Positions 45,174-51,761 of a stretch of 64,000 nt of DNA are shown here, in pieces. The translations under genes and the position numbers were made by a program. The notes below the pieces were generated by a model. It was not told the DNA's origin and did no database searches. It was given only the letters and a program-made list of their open reading frames with translations. Every line of letters starts with the position of its first letter. Within the stretch, counting starts at the first letter, position 1. This stretch comes from Phocaeicola_A sp045647865 (lineage in GTDB: Bacteria; Bacteroidota; Bacteroidia; Bacteroidales; Bacteroidaceae), in the NCBI GenBank assembly GCA_045647865.1, contig JAZRMW010000057.1:1-64000 (forward strand), in the 5' to 3' direction.

Positions 45174-45240
45174 TTTCAGACGCAGATGACGCGGACAACA
45201 CGGATAACAACAAATCCGCGTTATCCGCGTCATCTGCGTT
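45174..45240. repeat. GACGCGGATGAC-family hairpin, copy 1
   Basis: ACGCAGATGACGCGGA (45180-45195) pairs perfectly with TCCGCGTCATCTGCGT (45224-45239); CGGAT and ATCCG pair inside. Lies 15 nt after the phosphohexomutase stop codon. Two relatives are at 50693 and 61845. May act as terminator or be a mobile REP-like unit. Confidence 0.8.
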
Positions 45241-45280
45241 TAAAGAGTAAATATAGAAGCCCCTATTTTTTGTCTAATTA

Positions 45281-45312
45281 TTTGTCTAATTCAAGAAAAT
45301 ATAGTTTCTTTG
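45281..45312 (+). promoter_or_regulatory. Promoter of rfbACB
   Basis: TTTG (45281-45284), 20 nt, TTTCTTTG (45305-45312), the same -7 variant as upstream of galM. Confidence 0.6.
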
Positions 45313-45355
45313 CAACATCTTAAGATAAAATAGTTTAATATTAAACCTATTTATT

Positions 45356-46249
45356 ATGAAAGGAATCGTATTGGCTGGTGGTAGTGGTACACGCTTATAC
45401 CCTATTACCAAGGGAGTCAGCAAACAGTTGATCCCTATTTATGACAAACCGATGATTTATTATCCGATTTCGGTTTTGATGTTGGCCGGCATCAGAGAAA
45501 TTTTAATTATCTCCACACCGCATGACTTGCCGGGATTCAAGCGCTTGTTGGGCGATGGAAGTGACTATGGAGTACGTTTCGAATATGCCGAACAACCCTC
45601 TCCTGATGGTCTTGCACAAGCTTTTATTATCGGCGAAGAGTTCATCGGCAATGACTCTGCTTGTCTAGTGCTTGGTGATAACATTTTCCACGGACGTGGT
45701 TTTACCGGCATGCTCCGCGAAGCAGTACGCATGGCTGAAGAAGAGCAAAAGGCTACAGTCTTCGGTTATTGGGTAAGTGATCCCGAACGCTACGGTGTAG
45801 CCGAGTTTGACAAAGAAGGGAATTGCCTCAGTATTGAGGAAAAACCAATTAACCCCAAAAGTAACTATGCCGTAGTAGGTCTCTATTTCTACCCAAACAA
45901 GGTAGTAGATGTTGCCAAAAATATCAAACCTTCTCCACGTGGAGAATTAGAAATCACAACAGTCAATCAACATTTTCTTTGTGATGGTGAATTGAAAGTA
46001 CAAACACTCGGACGCGGTTTTGCTTGGCTTGACACAGGAACACATGACTCATTGAGCGAAGCATCCACCTTCATCGAAGTTATCGAAAAACGCCAAGGTT
46101 TGAAGATTGCATGTCTAGAAGGTATCGCTTATCGTCAAGGATGGATTGACGAAGCGAAAATGCGCGAAGTAGCCCAACCGATGTTGAAGAACCAATACGG
46201 TCAATATCTACTGAAAGTAATTGATGAATTGAAAAGAGAAAATCAATGA
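45356..46249 (+). CDS. rfbA: Glucose-1-phosphate thymidylyltransferase
   Basis: A 297-residue enzyme forming dTDP-glucose from glucose-1-phosphate and dTTP, the first step of dTDP-rhamnose synthesis. Seen: KGIVLAGGSGTRLYPITKG at the N-terminus, KQLIPIYDKPMIYYPISVLM, LVLGDNIFHGRGF with the metal Asp near residue 110, SIEEKPINPKSNYAVVGLYF near 160, RGFAWLDTGTHDSLSEAS, and the C-terminal EGIAYRQGWIDEAKMREVA. Length equals the family. It overlaps rfbC by 4 nt. Confidence 0.97.
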   Translation: MKGIVLAGGSGTRLYPITKGVSKQLIPIYDKPMIYYPISVLMLAGIREILIISTPHDLPGFKRLLGDGSDYGVRFEYAEQPSPDGLAQAFIIGEEFIGNDSACLVLGDNIFHGRGFTGMLREAVRMAEEEQKATVFGYWVSDPERYGVAEFDKEGNCLSIEEKPINPKSNYAVVGLYFYPNKVVDVAKNIKPSPRGELEITTVNQHFLCDGELKVQTLGRGFAWLDTGTHDSLSEASTFIEVIEKRQGLKIACLEGIAYRQGWIDEAKMREVAQPMLKNQYGQYLLKVIDELKRENQ

Positions 46250-46815
46250 ATGTAATTAAAACCGCCATAGAAGGTGTAGTCATTATAGAGCCACGTATTT
46301 TTACTGATGCACGTGGTTATTTTTTCGAATCATTCAGCCAACGTGCATTCGATGAGCAAGTACGTACCGTCCACTTCGTACAGGACAATGAAAGCAAATC
46401 AAGTTATGGTGTGCTCCGTGGTCTTCATTTCCAAAAACCACCTTATGCACAAAGCAAGTTAGTACGCTGCGTCAAAGGTGCAGTACTTGACGTTGCTGTA
46501 GATATCCGCAAAGGGTCACCCACCTACGGACAATGGGTAAGTTGTGAACTGACAGAAGACAACCATCGTCAGTTCTTCGTTCCCCGTGGTTTTGCTCATG
46601 GATTCAGTGTATTGAGTGATGAAGTTGTCTTCCAGTATAAATGCGATAATTTCTATGCCCCACAAGCTGAAGGAGCCATTGCTTGGGATGACCCAACATT
46701 AAACATAGATTGGCGAATCCCTGTTGATAAAGTCATCCTCAGTGAAAAGGATGCCCACCATCCTCAACTGAAGGATTTTGATTCACCGTTTGAGATTAAT
46801 ATGGATTTGTATTAA
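46246..46815 (+). CDS. rfbC: dTDP-4-dehydrorhamnose 3,5-epimerase
   Basis: A 189-residue cupin epimerase, third reaction of the pathway. Seen: ARGYFFESFSQRAFDEQ, NESKSSYGVLRGLHFQKPPY with the catalytic His near residue 65, KLVRCVKGAVLDVAVDIRKG, FVPRGFAHGFSVLSDE with the second conserved His, and YKCDNFYAPQAEGAIAWDDP. All family residues are intact. Translationally coupled to rfbA through ATGA; rfbB follows after 15 nt. Confidence 0.97.
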   Translation: MNVIKTAIEGVVIIEPRIFTDARGYFFESFSQRAFDEQVRTVHFVQDNESKSSYGVLRGLHFQKPPYAQSKLVRCVKGAVLDVAVDIRKGSPTYGQWVSCELTEDNHRQFFVPRGFAHGFSVLSDEVVFQYKCDNFYAPQAEGAIAWDDPTLNIDWRIPVDKVILSEKDAHHPQLKDFDSPFEINMDLY

Positions 46816-46830
46816 ATTTAGAGATTAACA

Positions 46831-47964
46831 ATGAAAAATATCATCATCACCGGCGGAGCCGGATTTATCGGTAGTCATGTCGTTCGCTTATTTGTGAACA
46901 AATATCCAGACTATCATATCATAAACCTTGACAAATTGACTTATGCAGGTAACCTCGCCAATTTGAGAGACATCGAGGATAAACCAAACTATACTTTCAT
47001 CAAAGGAGACATTTGCGATTTCGACCTAATGCTCAAACTGATGCAAGAGTATAAGGTAGATGGAATCATTCATTTGGCCGCAGAAAGTCATGTTGACCGC
47101 TCCATCAAAGACCCATTTACCTTTGCCCGAACCAACGTAATGGGAACACTTGCCCTCCTACAAGCTGCAAAAATTTATTGGGAATCATTGCCTGAAAAAT
47201 ATGAAGGAAAGCGTTTCTATCATATCTCAACCGATGAAGTATATGGTGCGTTGGAATTGACTCACCCAGAAGGTATCGAACCTCCTTTTACAACCACAGC
47301 CTCTTCGGGTGAACACCACTTGGCATACGGTAAGGACTTCTTCTATGAAACGACCAAGTACAATCCTCACTCTCCATATAGTGCATCCAAAGCTGGTAGT
47401 GACCACTTCGTCCGTGCATATCACGACACATATGGAATGCCGACGATTGTGACCAACTGTTCAAACAACTACGGCCCTTATCAGTTCCCGGAAAAATTGA
47501 TTCCTTTATTCATCAATAACATTCGCCAACGCAAGCCACTTCCCGTTTATGGCAAAGGTGAAAATGTACGTGATTGGCTCTATGTCGTTGACCATGCACG
47601 TGCTATTGATGCAATCTTCCACGAAGGAAAAATTGCCGAGACATACAACATCGGAGGATTCAACGAATGGAAGAATATTGATATTATCCATGTCATCATC
47701 AAGACAGTTGATCGTCTCCTTGGAAATCCCGAGGGACACTCTTTAGACTTGATAACTTACGTAACCGACAGACTTGGACACGATATGCGTTACGCTATTG
47801 ATTCAACCAAGTTGCAAAAAGAACTTGGATGGGAACCAAGTCTTCAGTTTGAAGAAGGTATTGAAAAGACTGTCCAATGGTATCTTGACAATCAAGAGTG
47901 GATGGATAACGTAACCTCAGGAGATTATCAAAAATACTATGAAGGCATGTACAAAGACAGATAA
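46831..47964 (+). CDS. rfbB: dTDP-glucose 4,6-dehydratase
   Basis: A 377-residue extended SDR enzyme making dTDP-4-keto-6-deoxyglucose. Seen: the NAD loop ITGGAGFIGSHVV near residue 6, HLAAESHVDRSI, HISTDEVYGALEL with the catalytic Thr-Asp-Glu, the YSASKAGSDHFVRAYH YxxxK motif near 180, NCSNNYGPYQFPEKLIPLF and DWLYVVDHARAI. Slightly longer than the E. coli enzyme because of inserts between 140 and 175. With rfbA and rfbC it supplies the precursor of dTDP-rhamnose; the reductase rfbD is not here and must lie elsewhere, unless the product is another 6-deoxysugar. Confidence 0.96.
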   Translation: MKNIIITGGAGFIGSHVVRLFVNKYPDYHIINLDKLTYAGNLANLRDIEDKPNYTFIKGDICDFDLMLKLMQEYKVDGIIHLAAESHVDRSIKDPFTFARTNVMGTLALLQAAKIYWESLPEKYEGKRFYHISTDEVYGALELTHPEGIEPPFTTTASSGEHHLAYGKDFFYETTKYNPHSPYSASKAGSDHFVRAYHDTYGMPTIVTNCSNNYGPYQFPEKLIPLFINNIRQRKPLPVYGKGENVRDWLYVVDHARAIDAIFHEGKIAETYNIGGFNEWKNIDIIHVIIKTVDRLLGNPEGHSLDLITYVTDRLGHDMRYAIDSTKLQKELGWEPSLQFEEGIEKTVQWYLDNQEWMDNVTSGDYQKYYEGMYKDR

Positions 47965-47997
47965 AGGAATAACACTCGATTCACTATAAGAATAATA

Positions 47998-48034
47998 GGG
48001 GTTGCATTGATACATTATCAAGTCAGCCCCTTTA
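47998..48034 (+). terminator. Terminator of rfbACB
   Basis: GGGGTTG (47998-48004) pairs with CAGCCCC (48024-48030) with one T-G pair; an inner TGATA/TATCA pair extends it. TTTATTAT follows. Located 34 nt after the rfbB stop. Confidence 0.7.
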
Positions 48035-48113
48035 TTATCCAGTTTAGTTCAACGGTGAAACAAAACATAAACATTATGAAATACACACAAGCCAACAAAG
48101 AATTCATATTAGC

Positions 48114-48121
48114 TATCTTTG
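48114..48121 (+). promoter_or_regulatory. -7 box upstream of the GH43 gene
   Basis: TATCTTTG fits the -7 consensus 42 nt before the start codon. No clear -33 TTG is visible, so the promoter may need an activator. Confidence 0.5.
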
Positions 48122-48162
48122 CATGACGAAAACTATTAACAATTATAACAAATAAAGACAGC

Positions 48163-49875
48163 ATGAAAAAGCACCTATCCAAGTTCTTGTGCATAGCTTC
48201 AGCTACTGCCATTCTCACCGGATGTTTCTCCACCGATGATGCTCCTGAAATTGCAAAGGGTACCGCCCTTTTTGACAACTTTACTTATCAAGGCAAAGAC
48301 CGTTTCTATGAGCAGAATCCCTTGCCCGATGCAGAGAGTTTCTACACCCCTATCCTACCCGGTTGGTATTCCGACCCCAGTATCTGTACCAATGGCGAAG
48401 GAGACTATTTCCTCGTGACATCCACCTTCACCTATTTCCCCGGTGTACCAATCTTCCATAGCCGCGACCTTGTGAACTGGAAACAAGTGGGTCATGTACT
48501 CAGCCGTCCGTCACAATTGGTAAACATGATTGGCCAACATGTCAGCGGTGGTATCTTTGCACCGGCCATCAGCTATAACCCTCATAACAAGACCTACTAC
48601 ATGATTACTACCAACGTAGGTGCAGGCAACTTCTATGTGAAAACCCAAGATCCTTTCGGTGAATGGAGCGACCCTATCCGTGTGCCCGAAGTGGGTGGTA
48701 TCGACCCCAGCATCTTCTTCGACGATGATGGTAAGGCCTACGTGGTAAACAACGATGACGCTCCCGATTTCAAAGCTGAATACGATGGCCACCGCACCAT
48801 CCGTGTACAAGAGTTCGACTGGAAGAACGACAAGATGGTAGGTCCCCGCAAGATTCTGGTGAACAAAGGTGTTCATCCCGAAGAGAAACCCATCTGGATT
48901 GAAGGGCCTCACATGTATAAAATCAATGGAAAATATTACCTGATGGATGCCGAAGGAGGAACCAGTGTCAACCACTCCGAAGTCATTTTCCGTAGCAATT
49001 CACCATGGGGTCCCTTCAAAGCTTGGGAAAAGAATCCCATCCTCACCCAACGCCACCTCGACCCTAAACGTCCTAATCCTATCACGTGTGCCGGACATGC
49101 CGACCTGATTCAAACGACTGAAGGCGACTGGTGGGGAGTATTCCTTGCTTGCCGTCCTATTCAGAATAACATTGAAAACTTGGGTCGCGAAACCTTCCTG
49201 ATGCCTGTCAAATGGAGCGAAGACGGATTCCCCTATTTCATGCAAGGCAATGAAGTCCTTCCCATGATTCAACGCCGTGAAGGAGTTGTACGCGGTGAGA
49301 ATGTCACCTTCGGTAATTTTAATGTGGAAGAACAATTCAATGACACCGTGCTTGGCATGCAATGGATGACCCTCCGCGGCCCTGCCACCGACCTCTATTC
49401 ATTGACTCAGACACCCGGCTACCTCACATTGAAGTGCGCACCCGTCAATGCCCGTGAACGCCAGGTTCCCGCTTTTGTCAGCCGTCGTATGCAACACCAC
49501 GAGTTTGAGACAAGCACACGCATGTATTTCAATCCCTCAGACGCTAACGAGAAAGCCGGTTTGCTCCTTTTCAAGGACGAGACACACCAGCTATTCATGG
49601 CTGTCAGTCAAGCAGAAGAAGGAAGAACCATTTCATTGATAAAGGTTGATGGACAAGAGGAAATCATCATTTCGTCCAACCAGCTTCCTGCTGATGCAAC
49701 ATGTTTCGACCTCAAGGTTCTTTCCAACGGTCTTTCTTACGAATTCATCTATTCACTCGACAAGGGTGAATCCTGGAATTCCTTGGCTGTTGGAATCAAT
49801 GCCGCCCACCTCTCTACGGCCAATGCCGGAGGCTTCACGGGTAGCACCATTGCTTTGTATGCTACAAGCAAATAA
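48163..49875 (+). CDS. GH43-family glycosidase lipoprotein
   Basis: A 570-residue lipoprotein (lipobox TAILTGC) with a five-bladed propeller of glycoside hydrolase family 43 (beta-xylosidase / alpha-L-arabinofuranosidase). Seen: GWYSDPSICTNGEGDYFLV with the base Asp near residue 72, FPGVPIFHSRDLVNWKQVGH, VGGIDPSIFFDDDGKAYVVN with the pKa-tuning Asp near 180, and KPIWIEGPHMYKINGKYYLM with the acid Glu near 245. Residues 380-570 form a jelly-roll domain of the DUF1349/GH43 C2 type. It should release arabinose or xylose from plant polysaccharide at the cell surface, which suits the ara operon upstream. No SusCD pair is adjacent. Sugar specificity is not decided by sequence. Confidence 0.88.
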   Translation: MKKHLSKFLCIASATAILTGCFSTDDAPEIAKGTALFDNFTYQGKDRFYEQNPLPDAESFYTPILPGWYSDPSICTNGEGDYFLVTSTFTYFPGVPIFHSRDLVNWKQVGHVLSRPSQLVNMIGQHVSGGIFAPAISYNPHNKTYYMITTNVGAGNFYVKTQDPFGEWSDPIRVPEVGGIDPSIFFDDDGKAYVVNNDDAPDFKAEYDGHRTIRVQEFDWKNDKMVGPRKILVNKGVHPEEKPIWIEGPHMYKINGKYYLMDAEGGTSVNHSEVIFRSNSPWGPFKAWEKNPILTQRHLDPKRPNPITCAGHADLIQTTEGDWWGVFLACRPIQNNIENLGRETFLMPVKWSEDGFPYFMQGNEVLPMIQRREGVVRGENVTFGNFNVEEQFNDTVLGMQWMTLRGPATDLYSLTQTPGYLTLKCAPVNARERQVPAFVSRRMQHHEFETSTRMYFNPSDANEKAGLLLFKDETHQLFMAVSQAEEGRTISLIKVDGQEEIIISSNQLPADATCFDLKVLSNGLSYEFIYSLDKGESWNSLAVGINAAHLSTANAGGFTGSTIALYATSK

Positions 49876-49902
49876 TATTCAATCATAGAATTTCCACATA
49901 AG

Positions 49903-49940
49903 GAGGGTATGTTCATTTCAACATACCCTCTCTTATTTTT
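49903..49940 (+). terminator. Terminator of the GH43 gene
   Basis: GAGGGTATGTT (49903-49913) and AACATACCCTC (49920-49930) form a perfect 11-bp stem with a 6-nt loop, followed by TCTTATTTTT. Confidence 0.92.
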
Positions 49941-50044
49941 AAGGAAAAAGAATAAAAATCAACCAAAGAAAATGGAATTGTTATTCCTTATTACTATTTT
50001 TGCCGCCGAATAAGAAAAATATGAACCATAAACGTTATTGAATC

Positions 50045-50635
50045 ATGAAAAAGATCTTTTTACTGTGTGCTGCCAGCCTTGCGGCATTATGGACAATGGC
50101 AACAAGTTGCACCTCGGAAAACGATGGAGGAAAAGTTGAAATCACCTTTGATTATGTCAAGAAACAGGGGCCTGGCTCCAATCAGTATGCCGTGTGGATT
50201 GAGAATGAAAAAAGCGAAGTGGTAAAGACCCTCTTTGTCACTTCATTCACCACCAAAGGCCGCATCCGCGAAGGTGAACCCATCAGACGCGGATATACCT
50301 ATCGTCCCGCATGCGTACCTACCTGGGTAACCAATGCCAAAGCTGCTGAAATGACCGATACTGAATTGGACGCCTTCACAGGTGCCACCCCCAAGGAGGG
50401 CGGTATCCAAACTTTCACTTGGGATTTCACCGATGCTGCTGGAAATAAGGTTGCCAAGGGTAACTACAAAGTGTGCGTAGAGGCCACTCTCAAGAATGAA
50501 TACCGCATTCTCTATGTCGGAAACTTCTCTACCAAAGACAAAGCCGGTGAGATTTCTTTGACAGAAACCATCAACGGCTTTGACGAGGCTTATGCAGGTA
50601 TGATTAAGGATGTGAAAGCTACCATTTGCAAATAG
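50045..50635 (+). CDS. DUF2271-family lipoprotein
   Basis: A 196-residue protein with signal peptide and lipobox-like MATSC at residues 18-22. The remainder matches the DUF2271 family: VEITFDYVKKQGPGSNQYAV, IENEKSEVVKTLFVTSF, RPACVPTWVTNA, FTGATPKEGGIQTFTWDFTD, and AKGNYKVCVEATLKNEYRIL, in the usual order. Function unknown; relatives are often next to flavin- or PepSY-related redox genes, which are absent here. A -7-like TATTTTTG lies near 49997, 48 nt upstream of the start. Single gene. Confidence 0.8.
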   Translation: MKKIFLLCAASLAALWTMATSCTSENDGGKVEITFDYVKKQGPGSNQYAVWIENEKSEVVKTLFVTSFTTKGRIREGEPIRRGYTYRPACVPTWVTNAKAAEMTDTELDAFTGATPKEGGIQTFTWDFTDAAGNKVAKGNYKVCVEATLKNEYRILYVGNFSTKDKAGEISLTETINGFDEAYAGMIKDVKATICK

Positions 50636-50692
50636 TTTTCACTCACATTCAATTTGAAGAGTTTACGAGAAGGAGAGTGTGTCATAATTAAC

Positions 50693-50775
50693 TTTTTAGA
50701 CGCGAATTTTTCTTGATTATTATACCCGATAGGTTATAATTTATCCGCGTTATCCGCGTCATCCGCGCCTAAAAA
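50693..50775. repeat. GACGCGGATGAC-family hairpin, copy 2
   Basis: TTTTTAGACGCG (50693-50704) pairs with CGCGCCTAAAAA (50764-50775) at 11 of 12 positions. Inside lie TTATCCGCGTTATCCGCGTC and ATCCGCG repeats. It sits between the convergent DUF2271 and nudC genes and may act as a bidirectional terminator. Relatives at 45174 and 61845. Confidence 0.75.
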
Positions 50776-50815
50776 AATGAGATGAGGGCATTTTGACACA
50801 TCTCCCTTTTCTATT

Positions 50816-51760
50816 TCAGCAAATCTTCCCCCTTACCCAATCATCTATCAACATCCGCGCCATACTGAGTTTATGCGGTATTTCGGGCAAGCGGTCATAA
50901 CGGAAGAAGGCGGCGGTGGAAAGTTCCTCGTCCTGCAAACGGAGGATTCCACCGGCATATTCAGCTGTGAAACCAATCATCTGACCACTGGGATACGGCC
51001 ACGGTTGGTTGCCGAAATAACGTATATTCTTGATGTCGAGACCTGTTTCCTCTTTCACTTCGCGACGCACACACTCCTCCAGTGTCTCTCCCGTTTCGAG
51101 GAATCCGGCAACAAGACCGTAGTAGTTGCCTCGGAAGTTCTTGGCACGCACAAGCAATACCTCATCTCCCCGTGTGATACGCACGATGATGGCCGTAGCT
51201 ATTGCCGGCCACACCTCACGCTCACAAGCAGTGCACTGTTTGCTAATGTCTGTATGCCAATGCATGGGCGAACCGCAGACGGAGCAGAAGCGCACGGTGT
51301 CGTCGAAGTGAATCAGTTCGCGTGCCTTGCCTGCCATGAGGTAGTGCGAGAGGGGGAGCACATCGTAGGATGCACGAAGGAGGATGAATGAGATTTCTCT
51401 TTTAGGAGTGCAGTAGTGTAGGAGTGACGCTTCGTTTGGGAGTTCAGACGACAGTGCTGCTTGCATGGAGTCCTCCTTATCATTATCCACACTATTGTCT
51501 GCACTCCCGAACTTCTGAACTCCTGAACTCCTTGAAAAACTATTGTCTACACTCCTACTCTCCTGCCTACTACACTCCTTAGAAGACAACTCCTCAAACT
51601 CTTGATGCGAGATACAAAACGCCTGGCATGGCTCGCCATCGAGGTCGGGCAAAGTGTGCACGTGTGTTCCCTCGGGAATGGCTACAGGGGGCACATCTCC
51701 CTTGGGCAATGCTCCGTCTTGCAGGAGCAGTTGGTCGTTGTGTAAAACTATGTAGTACAT
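50816..51760 (-). CDS. nudC: NAD(H) pyrophosphatase NudC with a repeat-derived insertion
   Basis: A 314-residue Nudix hydrolase that splits NADH and removes NAD caps from RNA. Seen: the four-Cys zinc site CSVCGSPMHWHTDISKQCTACE read as two CxxC pairs near 180, the Nudix box GFLETGETLEECVRREVKEE near 220 with all catalytic residues, and the NADH motif NQPWPYPSG. Compared with relatives, residues about 73-130 are an extra, Ser/Asn-rich insertion without a domain pattern. It encodes a palindromic repeat element (51401-51590) also present in tex. Start overlaps closely: 1 nt after the tex stop codon, so coupled translation. Confidence 0.92.
   Translation of the reverse strand: MYYIVLHNDQLLLQDGALPKGDVPPVAIPEGTHVHTLPDLDGEPCQAFCISHQEFEELSSKECSRQESRSVDNSFSRSSGVQKFGSADNSVDNDKEDSMQAALSSELPNEASLLHYCTPKREISFILLRASYDVLPLSHYLMAGKARELIHFDDTVRFCSVCGSPMHWHTDISKQCTACEREVWPAIATAIIVRITRGDEVLLVRAKNFRGNYYGLVAGFLETGETLEECVRREVKEETGLDIKNIRYFGNQPWPYPSGQMIGFTAEYAGGILRLQDEELSTAAFFRYDRLPEIPHKLSMARMLIDDWVRGKIC
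51401..51590. repeat. Palindromic coding repeat inside nudC
   Basis: The 69-nt core 51401-51469 matches 53118-53186 in tex at about 60 of 69 positions. Two reverse-oriented half copies follow: ACTATTGTCTGCACTCC (51491-51507, complementary to 51439-51455 at 14 of 17) and ACTATTGTCTACACTCC (51539-51555). The whole is kept in frame in nudC. Confidence 0.75.
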
Positions 51761-51761
51761 A

